From an uncultured Eubacteriales bacterium (GTDB lineage Bacteria; Bacillota; Clostridia; Lachnospirales; Lachnospiraceae): a stretch of 64,000 nt of DNA. The stretch is from NCBI GenBank assembly GCA_951800645.1, contig CATOIK010000001.1, forward strand, positions 186,001 to 250,000. Reading direction: 5' to 3'. The position numbers were made by a program, and so were the translations under genes. Position 1 is the first letter of the stretch. Every line of letters starts with the position of its first letter. Positions 34,135-43,852 of the stretch are shown here, in pieces. The notes below the pieces were generated by a model, which did no database searches, was not told the origin of the DNA, and worked only from the letters and a program-made list of their open reading frames with translations.

Positions 34135-35178
34135 TTAGTTCTTTAATTTCGGGTCAAACGCATCCCGCAGACCGTCTCCCAGCAGGTTAAAGCTGAGGAT
34201 AATAACAAAAATCATAAATGCCGGAGCAAACAGCTTCTCCGGATAGGTCTGCAGGCCGTTTAAGGCTGCAGAAGCCAGAGAACCTAAAGACGGCATCGGA
34301 GCCTGAACACCCAGTCCCAAAAAGCTTAAGAAGGACTCGGTGAAAATAGAGGACGGAATCTGCAGAGTAGTGGTAACAATCAGCGTACCGATACAGTTCG
34401 TCAGCAGATGCTTTTTGATGATCCGCCCATTGTTGGCGCCCAGGGCCTTGGCTGCCGTTACATACTCATTCTGCTTTAACACCATAATCTGTCCCCGGAC
34501 AATACGGGCCATACCAACCCAGTAAAGCAGTGCAAACACTAAGAACATGGAAACCATGTTGGGACCGATTTTCTGAATCCAGGAAAATCCCGGATAAGTA
34601 GCCAGAACTTCCAGCGGGAATTTTAAGGTGGTAGCCAGCAGGATGATAATCAGCACATCCGGAACTGTATATAGTATATCTACTATCCGCATCATTACCA
34701 TATCCACCATGCCGCCGAAATATCCGGCAATGGCGCCGTAGGTAGAGCCAATGAGCAAAATCAGTAAAGATGCCACAATACCAACTGTCAGAGACACTCT
34801 GGCGCCTACCATAACACGGACTGCATAGTCACGGCCATTCTGGTCTGTTCCCAGAATGTGAGGGAATACATCCTCTCCCGCATCAATCCGGGCCTGCTCA
34901 TCTGCAGAATACTCCATGGGAGCCAGCCGTTCAGAGCCTTTCATCTGCTGCTCGTAGCCGTAGGGATAAAACATCGGTACAATAAATGCAAAAATCATCA
35001 CTACCAGAACCACCAGCAGAGAAACCATTGCAATCTTATTTTTCTTAAACCGGCGCATGCCGTCCTTCCAGAAGCTGACAGACTCCCGCATGACTACCAG
35101 TGATTGTTTTTCCTCAGAAGAAGCAGGTACAAAATCATCTACATTCAACTGAAAACTTAAGATATTTTTCTTTTCCAT
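34135..35178 (-). CDS. oppC: Oligopeptide ABC transporter permease OppC
   Basis: A 347-residue inner-membrane permease with six core helices, a long cytoplasmic N-terminal tail, and the EAA loop AAKALGANNGRIIKKHLL that contacts the ATPases. The OppC-type N-terminal segment RFKKNKIAMVSLL is present. It lies between oppB and oppD. Confidence 0.94.
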   Translation of the reverse strand: MEKKNILSFQLNVDDFVPASSEEKQSLVVMRESVSFWKDGMRRFKKNKIAMVSLLVVLVVMIFAFIVPMFYPYGYEQQMKGSERLAPMEYSADEQARIDAGEDVFPHILGTDQNGRDYAVRVMVGARVSLTVGIVASLLILLIGSTYGAIAGYFGGMVDMVMMRIVDILYTVPDVLIIILLATTLKFPLEVLATYPGFSWIQKIGPNMVSMFLVFALLYWVGMARIVRGQIMVLKQNEYVTAAKALGANNGRIIKKHLLTNCIGTLIVTTTLQIPSSIFTESFLSFLGLGVQAPMPSLGSLASAALNGLQTYPEKLFAPAFMIFVIILSFNLLGDGLRDAFDPKLKN

Positions 35179-35188
35179 GCCTCTCTCC

Positions 35189-36106
35189 TTATTTCAGTTT
35201 GATTCTCGGGTCAATGTAAGCGTAGGCAATGTCCACAATCATGTTCATAATGATGATGAACACAGCCAGGAAAATCGTAGTTCCCATAATCATAGGGTAG
35301 TCACGGGAAGTAATTGCGCCTACAAACTCAGAGCCAAGGCCCGGAATAGTAAAAATCTTCTCAATAATGAAGCTTCCTGTCATAAGAGATGCCAGCAGCG
35401 GTCCTAAATAGGTAACAACCGGCAGAATGGCGTTTCTCAGCGCATGCTTGAAAATGGACTTAAAGGTAGAGATTCCTTTTGCCCTGGCAGTACGCATGTA
35501 ATCTTGCCCCATCACATCCAGCATAGAAGAACGCATCAGGCGGGCTATGTAAGCTGTGGGATACAAGCTTAAGGCGATGACCGGCATAATGTAGTTGACC
35601 GGATTATTCAGTCCCATAGACGGAAGCAGATTCAGCTTGGTGGACAAAAAGTACATCAATAGTGTGGACGACAAAAAGTTTGGTATGGCAATTCCTGCCG
35701 TAGACCCTACTATAATTAAATTATCCAGGAATTTTCCCCGGTTGAAGGCGGCCACAGAGCCTAAGGGCACGCCTACAAACACAGCTACTAAAATGGCAAT
35801 GCCGCCCAGTTTTGCAGAAACCGGGAACTTGGTCGCAATAATCTGGTTTACGGTACGGCCTCTCTTTTTTAAGGATGGGCCTAAATCTCCGTGCATCAGA
35901 TCTTCCATATAAGTGATGTACTGCTCGCTTAAGGGTTTATCCAGACCGAACTTGGCCTCCATGGCCGCCTGTGCCTGAGGCGTTACAGCCTTCTCAGCCA
36001 GGAAAGGGCCGCCAGGAACCATGTTCATAATAAAAAAGGTCAGGGTAGCTACCAGAAATGCAGTAACAGCCGCCATAAATGCTCGTTTTACGATATATTT
36101 CGGCAT
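35189..36106 (-). CDS. oppB: Oligopeptide ABC transporter permease OppB
   Basis: A 305-residue permease of the DppB/OppB family, starting with a membrane helix followed by NMVPGGPF, and with the EAA loop RTARAKGISTFKSIFKHAL. It is the first gene of the oppBCDF string, 10 bp before oppC, with AAGGAG upstream. I found no clear sigma-70 promoter in the 162 bp between tsf and oppB. Confidence 0.94.
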   Translation of the reverse strand: MPKYIVKRAFMAAVTAFLVATLTFFIMNMVPGGPFLAEKAVTPQAQAAMEAKFGLDKPLSEQYITYMEDLMHGDLGPSLKKRGRTVNQIIATKFPVSAKLGGIAILVAVFVGVPLGSVAAFNRGKFLDNLIIVGSTAGIAIPNFLSSTLLMYFLSTKLNLLPSMGLNNPVNYIMPVIALSLYPTAYIARLMRSSMLDVMGQDYMRTARAKGISTFKSIFKHALRNAILPVVTYLGPLLASLMTGSFIIEKIFTIPGLGSEFVGAITSRDYPMIMGTTIFLAVFIIIMNMIVDIAYAYIDPRIKLK

Positions 36107-36183
36107 CGTAGGTCTCCTTTCTTCATCTGTAAGCTAACTGGCATACTTTTGTACGCCTACCGCTTACATTTGAGGTACAAAGA

Positions 36184-36210
36184 AGTCCTACGGGATGATC
36201 CCATAGGACT
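36184..36210 (-). terminator. Probable terminator after tsf
   Basis: AGTCCTA / TAGGACT (36184-36190 with 36204-36210) with an inner GGGA/TCCC pair; on the minus strand TCTTTG follows. It would separate rpsB-tsf from the opp genes. The T tract is weak. Confidence 0.55.
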
Positions 36211-36242
36211 CACTCGTATTGATATAAATGCAAACTGGTTAC

Positions 36243-36257
36243 ATTATTCAGAATATT
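36243..36257. promoter_or_regulatory. CodY-box-like palindrome between tsf and oppB
   Basis: ATTATTCAGAATATT differs from the CodY consensus AATTTTCNGAAAATT at 3 of 15 positions. It lies 137 bases upstream of oppB, on the far side of the tsf terminator. opp operons are known CodY targets in other Firmicutes, so the site is plausible but unproven. Confidence 0.35.
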
Positions 36258-36268
36258 TGTACGGACAA

Positions 36269-37207
36269 TTATGCCATCTGAGCAGCAACCTCAGCAGCAA
36301 AATCCTCATTCTTCTTCTCCATACCTTCACCGGTCTCAAAGCGGACAAACTTCTTGATGGTGATGTTAGCGCCGTTTGCCTTAGCAACCTGAGCTACATA
36401 CTGAGCTACAGACTGCTTGCCGTCCTCTGCCTTTACATATACCTGGTCAAGCAGGCAGATTTCCTTCAGTTCCTTGTTGACACGGCCCTGGATCATTCCA
36501 GCGATTACATTCTCCGGCTTGGAAGATTCCTTCGGGTCGTTCTGAATCTGAGCCATCAGGATTGCCTTCTCATGCTCGATGTAGTCTGCGCTTACCTCAT
36601 CGCGGCTGGTGTATACCGGCTTTAATGCTGCAGCCTGCATAGCTACATTCTTAGCCATCTCTTTGATGTCGTCGTTTACAACATCAGTCTCAACATCTAC
36701 TAAAACGCCAATCTTACCGCCTGCGTGGATGTAGGAAGCAACAAAACCGTTCTCCTCTGCTACCTGCTCAAAGCGGCGGATGTTCATGTTCTCACCGATT
36801 ACGGAAATCTGTGCAGACAGAGCCTCTTTTACAGTCAGAGTCTCATCCTTTGCCCATTTTTCAGCAAAGAACTCGTCCATATCCTTAGCGGAAGTAGTCA
36901 GAGCCTGTGCAGCAACATCTGCTACATAAGACTTGAATACATCGTTCTTAGCAACGAAATCGGTCTCAGCGTTTACCTCAACCACAACAGCCTTCTTGCC
37001 GTCAGCGGTCAGGGCGGTATCTACGATACCCTCGGCAGCGATACGGCCAGCCTTCTTTGCTGCGCCTGCCAGTCCTTTTTCTCTTAAGAACTCTACTGCC
37101 TTATCCATATCTCCATCGGTAGCTGCCAGTGCCTTCTTGCAGTCCATCATGCCTGCACCGGTCATCTCTCTTAACTCTTTTACCATTGCTGCGGTAACTG
37201 CTGCCAT
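36269..37207 (-). CDS. tsf: Elongation factor Ts
   Basis: A 312-residue EF-Ts, the nucleotide exchange factor for EF-Tu. Marks are VKELREMTGAGMMDCKKALAAT, LREKGLAGAAKKAGR and VNAETDFVAKN. The start at 37207 (MAAVTAAMV) follows GGAGGAAATAACG. It is downstream of rpsB as usual, but its normal next neighbour pyrH is 34 kb away. Confidence 0.97.
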   Translation of the reverse strand: MAAVTAAMVKELREMTGAGMMDCKKALAATDGDMDKAVEFLREKGLAGAAKKAGRIAAEGIVDTALTADGKKAVVVEVNAETDFVAKNDVFKSYVADVAAQALTTSAKDMDEFFAEKWAKDETLTVKEALSAQISVIGENMNIRRFEQVAEENGFVASYIHAGGKIGVLVDVETDVVNDDIKEMAKNVAMQAAALKPVYTSRDEVSADYIEHEKAILMAQIQNDPKESSKPENVIAGMIQGRVNKELKEICLLDQVYVKAEDGKQSVAQYVAQVAKANGANITIKKFVRFETGEGMEKKNEDFAAEVAAQMA

Positions 37208-37243
37208 CGTTATTTCCTCCATTATTATAAATTATGAAATCGT

Positions 37244-37279
37244 AAAAATGCGTCTGCCTGCATCACACAGACAGGCGCA
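37244..37279 (-). terminator. Terminator-like hairpin between rpsB and tsf
   Basis: On the minus strand TGCGCCTGTCTG pairs with CAGGCAGACGCA (two G-U wobbles), followed directly by TTTTTACG. It looks like a partial intrinsic terminator inside the rpsB-tsf operon. Confidence 0.6.
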
Positions 37280-37292
37280 TCTTTCATTTTCC

Positions 37293-38033
37293 TTAAGCCT
37301 CTACAGACTCCTCTGCTTCCACAAACTCCTCTGCGAAGTCAGCGCCTGTCTCGCCCTGATTAGCCTCGATAACAGCGTCTGCCATCTTGGAAACGATCAG
37401 CTTAACGGCTCTGATTGCATCGTCGTTGCCCGGAATCACATAGTCTAACTCCTCCGGGTCACAGTTGGTATCTGCGATGCCGATTAACGGAATGCCCAGA
37501 GTGTGAGCCTCCTGTACGCAGATTCTCTCCTTCTTCGGGTCTACGATGAAGATAGCGTCCGGCAGCTTCTGCATCTCTTTGATGCCGCCCAGATTCTTCT
37601 CCAGCTTCTCCCACTCCTTCTTCAGCTCAATAACCTCTTTCTTCGGCAGAACATCAAAGGTTCCGTCCTCAGACATGGTCTCAATCTGTTTCAGTCTTGC
37701 GATACGGCTGCGGATGGTCTTCCAGTTAGTCAGCATGCCGCCCAGCCATCTCTCGTTTACATAGTACATACCGCAACGCTCTGCCTCAGTCTTGATAGCG
37801 TCCTGAGCCTGCTTCTTGGTGCCTACGAACAGAATGGTGCCGCCGTTTGCAGCGATGTCAGATACAGCCTTGTAAGCCTCGTCAACCTTGCCTACAGACT
37901 TCTGCAGGTCAATGATGTAGATACCGTTTCTCTCGGTATAGATGTACGGAGCCATTTTGGGGTTCCATCTTCTGGTCTGATGTCCGAAATGAACACCGGC
38001 TTCTAAAAGCTGCTTCATAGAAATTACGCTCAT
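37293..38033 (-). CDS. rpsB: 30S ribosomal protein S2
   Basis: A 246-residue S2 with normal features: [45 protein letters not shown] and IADTNCDP. Its ATG overlaps the stop of the large upstream surface-protein gene (ATGA), and its GGAGG site lies within that gene's last codons. A separate promoter is visible about 105 bases upstream, so ribosomal expression need not depend on the upstream gene. Confidence 0.97.
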   Translation of the reverse strand: MSVISMKQLLEAGVHFGHQTRRWNPKMAPYIYTERNGIYIIDLQKSVGKVDEAYKAVSDIAANGGTILFVGTKKQAQDAIKTEAERCGMYYVNERWLGGMLTNWKTIRSRIARLKQIETMSEDGTFDVLPKKEVIELKKEWEKLEKNLGGIKEMQKLPDAIFIVDPKKERICVQEAHTLGIPLIGIADTNCDPEELDYVIPGNDDAIRAVKLIVSKMADAVIEANQGETGADFAEEFVEAEESVEA

Positions 38034-41000
38034 GTTTCTTCCTCCATTTGGTTTTTACTTCCGCCTGCGTCTTTTGTTCCCTCCGGGACCGGGTTTCCGG
38101 CACCTCCGTCAGAATCGGCAGGCGTGTTTTTTATCAACTTTTTAATCCTACCATAACTTCCATGGTTTGACAAGGAGTTTTTTCTGGTTTTTCCCCTTTT
38201 TTCAAGGAAAAACAGAAGAGCTGCCGCACCTGCTGCCACAAAGAGCAGTCCGATTCCCAATGCAGTCCGTGTTTTTAACCCTGCTTTCTGTACCAGCACT
38301 GTACCGGATACAGGGGCCTCAAACACCAGGTAGCTTCCGTCTTTTACCGTTTCCACCTGCTCTACGGCTCCATCCGGCTTCCGGATTCCAACAAAAACCT
38401 CTTCATCTTTTGCACCGTATTTAAAATGCAGGGTAACTTTGCCTTCCGGCATAGGCTCCTGAACTGCTTCATAGGTCAGCACTCCGGCTCCCTTCCATTC
38501 TTCCGGCAGACCATCCCGCACTGCTTCCTCCGGTTTTTCCGTCCACCGGGCTGTCAGAACCGTACCCGGATAGAACCGGCCTTCTGCAAGAAGCAAAGGC
38601 TGCTTTTCCGTATCTGAGGAAAGCACGGTGGTCCAGGGCTGGTAAATGGCCTCTACAGTGATATTTCTGTCTATAAAGGATAGATCCTTATTTTCCCACT
38701 GGTAATAGTAGCCGTCCTTCTCCGGCGCCCTGGGAAGCTCTGACCGTTCAATCCGGCTTCCGTAAGGGCAGGTCATGGTTTCGTAGGCAGTTCCGTCCAC
38801 CAGGAAGGTTACCTTCATATTTAAAAATTCCTCCGGCAACTGGAATGCGGCAAGCATCTGTTCGTAGGAGAAGCCTGCTGCCTCCCCCTCTCTGGAAATG
38901 CCGTCCACTGCGCCAATCCCCTGGTTTACATACTTATTGCCGGAAGCAGTTCCCTCATCCTCCATCCATCCGGCAATCGCTCCGGTGCGGGCGTTCTTTT
39001 CGCTTTCCAGATGAGTCATGGCTGTATTGCCCTTTAATCTGCTGCCAAGGCCTGCCACGCCGCCTACATAATCCTGGCCGGACACCGTACACATGCTGTA
39101 GCAGTCCCTTATCAGATGACCGCTTTCCCCGGCAATGCCTCCGGCGTAGCTGCCGTCCTTTGCCATTACATCTCCATAGTTTTCCGACGCTGCAATGGCT
39201 CCGCATGCGGCTTTTCCGGCCACGCCGCCTGCATAATCCTTTAACGCCTCTACCTTGCCGCTGTTTTTGCAGCCGTCTATCACGGCCCATAAATAACGGG
39301 TCATGTTAAAGCTCCGGTCTCCAAAAGTTTCTACATCTGCCTCCGGGTCTTCAGAAAGTTCCAGGCCAACCATGCCTGCAATACCTCCGGCCTGGTAGTC
39401 TGCCTTCACAGGTCCTTCATTCCGGTTTCCTTCCAAAAGCCCCTTCTGGAAAGAAACATCGGCTGCATCCGACATATCGGTGAACACCGGTTCACCGTCT
39501 ATCCAGTTCTCTGCCCGGCTCTGCGCCCGGTCTCTGCCGTCTTCGATAACGCCCCTCAGCTCCTCCATCTGATTATCCAGCCGGTCCCGGTCTCCTGTTA
39601 AATCCCGGCGGCTGTCCTTTACAGTATCGGATAAATCGTCCATCTGGCTGTAAAGCCGGTCCAGCTTTCCTGTTACATCATCGTCTACCCGGTCTAACTG
39701 GTTTTCCGCCTCATCTTTCCGCTGACGAAAAAGCTCCAGCAGCTCATTAGAATTCTGACGGAGGGAGTCTAAATCATCTGTCAGATCCCGAACGCCGTCC
39801 ACCACTCCTTCTGCGCCGTCTTCCACCAGGATTTTCATATCCTCACTGATACTTTTTCCGTTGGCATAAAGCTGTGACAGTACCTCATAGACATGGGTCA
39901 GATCTCCCAGGATCCCCCCTTCCTCATCCAGAATCAGGTCTTCTTCCAACATCAGATCCAGGTCAGAGGCCGTGGCGATCCGGCTCTGAAACTTCTGCAC
40001 TTCCTGGCCGCGACCGGGCCGCAGACTGTCCAGCAGCTCCTTACACTCCTTTATGGTTCTGCGAATCCGGGACGCCGCCCGCTCTGCAGACCGGCTGCCC
40101 AGATCAAGTTCCATGTTAGCCAGAATTTCATCCAGCTGGTCCAGCTTTTTGTTTGCCTGTTCATCAAAAGCATCCTGCTGCCGGCTGAAAATCTCCTTTT
40201 CGTCTCTGGCCAGATTTTTAATCTCCTTTAAAATCCGGCGGCTTTCGTCCATCTGCCCTTCCATCTGGTCGCTTGCAGCGTCTATCTGGCTGGAAATGGA
40301 ATCTCCAATCTCTGAAAACCGGTCCATCTGGCTGCTGACGCCATCCAGAGCATCCTCCTCGTAGCTGACTAAAAGATAAGGCTCCAGCTGTCCGACAATG
40401 CCTCCTACATCCTTGCGGCCTTCTACTGCACCCTTGTTCACGCAGCCGGTCACCGCTCCCTTCTGACGGCCAACAATGCCGCCTACATTGTAGCCGGCTC
40501 CGCCGCAGCCTACGAAACCGTAGTTTTCGCAACTGCGTATGCTTCCACTGGAACGGCCGGCAATACCGCCGCTGTCCTTTACCTTTTCATCTTCCAAAAG
40601 TACCTTTAACTGGCTTTCGTCCGGCAGTTTCAGCTCTGTCTCCGAATCAGAAGGTACGCCTCCCGGCTGCCGGTTGACGCTTCCATAGTTTTTACAGTCC
40701 CGGATCAGGCCGTTGTTGTCTCCTGCAATGCCGCCTGTCTGCCGATTTCCAATCAGAGTTACACTGCTGATGCAGTTTTCCACTACTCCGGTTTCCTCGT
40801 TCCAACCAACCACGCCTCCGGCAGCTTCCTCTGCCGTAACTGTGCCGGAAACGCTGCATCCGGAAACAGTTCCCTGGTTCCGCCCGGCAATGCCGCCTGC
40901 ATACTGGCTTTCTTCCTCTGGATCTACCGTAATCTCCAGGGTCAGATCAAGCACCCTGGCTCCTTCCTCCACATACCGGAACAGCCCGGTTGCAGCCCCG

Positions 41001-41320
41001 GCTTTTGTAACGGACACGCCGCTTATTTTATGGCCGTTTCCCTGAAAGGTTCCGCAGAAAACAGGAACCGGCTCCAGGACTGCCCCGGAAAAATCCAAAT
41101 CCGCCGTCAGCTCTACTGTCCGGCCTTTGGTGGCTGATTCAGCATTTGCAGAGGCCGAAAAGGAAAGCCAGTCTTCTATGGTGTTTATTTCAGTGACTGC
41201 AGGGGCCGCCTGAACCTGGCTTATCGCTCCCTGTTCCAAAACAGGCGCAAATGCCAGCAGCAGCGCCAGTCCTGCAGATAATATCCGGTTTTTCCGGATG
41301 GATTGTCTGTTATTCTTCAT
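38030..41320 (-). CDS. Large surface protein with GLUG-like repeats and a long coiled coil
   Basis: A protein of about 1096 residues. In order: signal peptide ([11 protein letters not shown], hydrophobic stretch, cut near VQAAPA); six GLUG-like repeats at about 140-320 ([30 protein letters not shown]); a charged coiled coil at about 330-640; more GLUG-like repeats at about 655-790; a small beta domain (about 850-915); a membrane helix at about 1033-1052; and a low-complexity cytoplasmic tail. The start overlaps the MMPL stop by 11-14 bases (GTG 41323 or ATG 41320), so it is coupled to that transporter. It could be an external stalk or adaptor. The last 40 codons coincide with the rpsB promoter and leader. 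Confidence 0.8.
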   Translation of the reverse strand: MKNNRQSIRKNRILSAGLALLLAFAPVLEQGAISQVQAAPAVTEINTIEDWLSFSASANAESATKGRTVELTADLDFSGAVLEPVPVFCGTFQGNGHKISGVSVTKAGAATGLFRYVEEGARVLDLTLEITVDPEEESQYAGGIAGRNQGTVSGCSVSGTVTAEEAAGGVVGWNEETGVVENCISSVTLIGNRQTGGIAGDNNGLIRDCKNYGSVNRQPGGVPSDSETELKLPDESQLKVLLEDEKVKDSGGIAGRSSGSIRSCENYGFVGCGGAGYNVGGIVGRQKGAVTGCVNKGAVEGRKDVGGIVGQLEPYLLVSYEEDALDGVSSQMDRFSEIGDSISSQIDAASDQMEGQMDESRRILKEIKNLARDEKEIFSRQQDAFDEQANKKLDQLDEILANMELDLGSRSAERAASRIRRTIKECKELLDSLRPGRGQEVQKFQSRIATASDLDLMLEEDLILDEEGGILGDLTHVYEVLSQLYANGKSISEDMKILVEDGAEGVVDGVRDLTDDLDSLRQNSNELLELFRQRKDEAENQLDRVDDDVTGKLDRLYSQMDDLSDTVKDSRRDLTGDRDRLDNQMEELRGVIEDGRDRAQSRAENWIDGEPVFTDMSDAADVSFQKGLLEGNRNEGPVKADYQAGGIAGMVGLELSEDPEADVETFGDRSFNMTRYLWAVIDGCKNSGKVEALKDYAGGVAGKAACGAIAASENYGDVMAKDGSYAGGIAGESGHLIRDCYSMCTVSGQDYVGGVAGLGSRLKGNTAMTHLESEKNARTGAIAGWMEDEGTASGNKYVNQGIGAVDGISREGEAAGFSYEQMLAAFQLPEEFLNMKVTFLVDGTAYETMTCPYGSRIERSELPRAPEKDGYYYQWENKDLSFIDRNITVEAIYQPWTTVLSSDTEKQPLLLAEGRFYPGTVLTARWTEKPEEAVRDGLPEEWKGAGVLTYEAVQEPMPEGKVTLHFKYGAKDEEVFVGIRKPDGAVEQVETVKDGSYLVFEAPVSGTVLVQKAGLKTRTALGIGLLFVAAGAAALLFFLEKRGKTRKNSLSNHGSYGRIKKLIKNTPADSDGGAGNPVPEGTKDAGGSKNQMEEET
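38062..38124 (-). promoter_or_regulatory. Structured rpsB leader inside the upstream coding sequence
   Basis: CGCCTGC and GCAGGCG (38062-38068, 38118-38124) can close a long stem around inner CCGG-rich pairs, between the rpsB promoter and start. S2 commonly regulates its own mRNA leader in bacteria; that this is such an element is inferred. Confidence 0.4.
38145..38173 (-). promoter_or_regulatory. rpsB: rpsB-tsf promoter within the upstream gene
   Basis: On the minus strand TTGTCA (38173-38168) and TAGGAT (38150-38145) are separated by 17 bases, inside the coding sequence for the C-terminal tail of the GLUG protein. Confidence 0.6.
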
Positions 41321-43715
41321 CACTCTGCGCCTCCTTTCCTGCTGTCAGCTCCTCTGTCTTCCCTTTGTCCTTAATGCTTAAAAAATGCCTTCTCTCCGCC
41401 TTTCCTCCAGAAAACCGGGTCTTCTCAATAAAACCGTCACATACTACCAAAATCTGAGGCAGAATCGTCATCACCAGAATGACGGAAATCAGCGCGCCCC
41501 AGCCCAGAGTATTTCCCAGAGAGGAAATAACCGGATGAGAAGTCAGCTTGCCTACTGCAAAGGCAGCACACACCAGAATGGTTCCCGATGTGACAATGGT
41601 AGGGAATGCGCCGTCAAGCGCCTCTATCACCGCCGCCTTTTTATCTGCAGTCCTGGTTCGGATGTCCAGATACCGGTTGGTGATCACAATGGCGTAGTCA
41701 ATGGTGGCACCCATCTGAATGGAGCTCACTACCAGATAGCTTAAAAAGAACATAGTGCTTCCCGTCAGCTCCGGCACAGAGAAGTTAATCCAGATGCTGC
41801 TCTGGATAGTCAGCACCAGAAGGAAGGGAAGCCCTGCTGACTGGAAGGTAAATAAAAGAATAATGCCTACAAACAAAGCCGTCAGAATGCTGATTTTCAT
41901 ATTGTCCTTCTGGAAAGACCGGCTCAAGTCATAGTTGCTGGTGGCGTCTCCTACCACAAAGGCGTGGTCGTAATACTGCTCCACCATATTCTGTACCTGG
42001 TCAATTTCTGCAAAGGTTTCCTCTCCCTCCACAGCTCCTGTCATAGTAAACACGATCCGGGAGTATTCCTCTCCCTCTAACTGAGCCCTGGCATCGCACA
42101 CATCCTGATACAGCCGGTCAATTTCCTCAGACTGGTCTGCATCGAAGGTAATGGCCCCATTCTCCTTCTGCTCATAAATAAAGTCAATCATGTTGATAAT
42201 GGGAATCTTATAATCGCTGATGCTCTGCATCAGGCCGCCGTACTGCTTCCGGTCTACGGCGTAAAGCCGGTACAGCATCTGAACCAGGTCCAAATCCACA
42301 TCTGCCACCTGGGAAAACTCTCTGGGGTTCAGCTTATCAACCAGCACATAGTTTCCTCCATCGTCTACCTGGATGTTGGTCATGCCCTGCACCTGCTCCA
42401 CAAACTCCATATCTTCCAGGCGATGAATTACCTGGGCCTCCTTCTGATAATCTCCCTTGGGAACAATCACCGCCATGGTATTTGTCAGAGGGAATGTCTG
42501 GGTAATCCGGTCCCTGGCCGCCAGAAATTCATTCCGGGTCTCTGACTGAATCGAGTTGTAATCGTAGATATAGGGACATCGGGAAGAATACTGAACTGCC
42601 AGCACCACTACTCCTGCAAACAGGACGATGCCCAGGTGACGGAACCTGATAACAAATTTTCCCCACAGGCGGATAGACGGCACAAAGTTTTTATGTACAG
42701 TCCGTTCAATGGCTTTGGAAAACATCATAATGAGAGCCGGCATCAGGAAAAATACGGACATCATGCTGCAGAGGATGGCTTTTGTCAGCACCCGGCCCAT
42801 ATCCGGCCCAATGCCAAACTCCATCAGCATCAGGGCCACCATGCCGGAAACCGTAGTTAAACTGCTGGAGGACACCTCCGGAATGGCCTTGCTGAGGGCG
42901 GCGATCAAAGCCGGCTCTGTGTCCCTGGTTTTGTGCTCCTCCATAAACCGGTGAAACAAAATAATGGCATAGTCGATGGCCAGCGCCAACTGAAGCACAG
43001 TGCTTACTGCATTGGTTACAAAGGAAATCTCCCCAAACCAGTAGTTAGTTCCCATGTTTAAGAGAGCGGCCACTGCAAACACAACCAAAAATATCAGAAT
43101 TTCCATATAGGTTCCTGATGTAAACAGAAGCACCGCCAGGATAACCGCCACCACGATCACCAGGATGCCCTTCATATCTTCTTCCAGCTCGGCGGCATCA
43201 TCTTTGTCCACCGTTGTATAAACATAAGCCTCATATCCATCCAGGGCCTGCCGCACTTCCTTGATGGCAGCCTGGGATTTTTCCGTGTCCTCCGGCTCCT
43301 CAAAGGCCAGAGTCAAGAGAGCGCCGGCGTCCTTGTAATAGTCGGTCAGTTCCTGGTCCTTGTAGGCGTCGTCCCGCTCCTCCATGTCGTAAAACTGCAC
43401 ATGGGAAATGCCGTTTATGGATTCCAATTTCCCGGAAAGCTTTAATGCCTCCTCATAGGCCACATTGGTAAGCAGGATTTTTCCGGAACCCAGGGTGGTA
43501 AACTCCTTATCCATAATGTCCAGTCCCTGCCGGGTCTGGGTGGTCTCCGGCAGGTACTCGGTCAGGTCATTGATAACCGTTACCTTGGAAATGGAAGCTG
43601 CACAGAACACACAAGCCACCAGAAAGGCCGCCAGAAATCCCTTCCTTTTTTCCACGATCAACCGGGCCAGTTTCTCCATCAGCTCCTGCCCTCTGTTCTT
43701 CTTTTCTTCTGCCAT
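41310..43715 (-). CDS. MMPL/RND family transporter
   Basis: An 801-residue membrane protein with the RND two-half layout: one helix, a large external loop, five helices, then the same again. Each half has the family loop pattern (ALAIDYAIILFHRFMEE; QMGATIDYAIVITNRYLD). Such proteins use the proton gradient to export lipids or other hydrophobic molecules. A TetR regulator is divergent and the GLUG/coiled-coil protein is cotranslated, so the three form one module. The cargo is unknown. Confidence 0.9.
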   Translation of the reverse strand: MAEEKKNRGQELMEKLARLIVEKRKGFLAAFLVACVFCAASISKVTVINDLTEYLPETTQTRQGLDIMDKEFTTLGSGKILLTNVAYEEALKLSGKLESINGISHVQFYDMEERDDAYKDQELTDYYKDAGALLTLAFEEPEDTEKSQAAIKEVRQALDGYEAYVYTTVDKDDAAELEEDMKGILVIVVAVILAVLLFTSGTYMEILIFLVVFAVAALLNMGTNYWFGEISFVTNAVSTVLQLALAIDYAIILFHRFMEEHKTRDTEPALIAALSKAIPEVSSSSLTTVSGMVALMLMEFGIGPDMGRVLTKAILCSMMSVFFLMPALIMMFSKAIERTVHKNFVPSIRLWGKFVIRFRHLGIVLFAGVVVLAVQYSSRCPYIYDYNSIQSETRNEFLAARDRITQTFPLTNTMAVIVPKGDYQKEAQVIHRLEDMEFVEQVQGMTNIQVDDGGNYVLVDKLNPREFSQVADVDLDLVQMLYRLYAVDRKQYGGLMQSISDYKIPIINMIDFIYEQKENGAITFDADQSEEIDRLYQDVCDARAQLEGEEYSRIVFTMTGAVEGEETFAEIDQVQNMVEQYYDHAFVVGDATSNYDLSRSFQKDNMKISILTALFVGIILLFTFQSAGLPFLLVLTIQSSIWINFSVPELTGSTMFFLSYLVVSSIQMGATIDYAIVITNRYLDIRTRTADKKAAVIEALDGAFPTIVTSGTILVCAAFAVGKLTSHPVISSLGNTLGWGALISVILVMTILPQILVVCDGFIEKTRFSGGKAERRHFLSIKDKGKTEELTAGKEAQSDEE

Positions 43716-43797
43716 CTAAATAAGTCTCCTTGCTAAATCTATGGAGCCTATGGTACACTAGAGAGAACAAAGAAACAAGAATTAGATTTTTTCATCC

Positions 43798-43811
43798 GTC
43801 TCAAACGAGAC
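43798..43811. promoter_or_regulatory. Dyad between the MMPL and tetR genes, probable TetR operator
   Basis: GTCTC-AAAC-GAGAC is a perfect 5-bp dyad in the 137 bp divergent gap, 42 bases before the tetR start. The form is typical for TetR-family operators; the assignment is inferred from position. Confidence 0.5.
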
Positions 43812-43852
43812 ACTTTTTTATTTTTGTGCCACAGCGTACAGAAAGGAGCTTT

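Noticed and set aside
38030-41320. GLUG protein as a YhgE/Pip or type VII secretion component
   Set aside because: It has a coiled coil and one C-terminal helix, but lacks the YhgE/Pip multi-helix C-terminus and no Esx genes are nearby.
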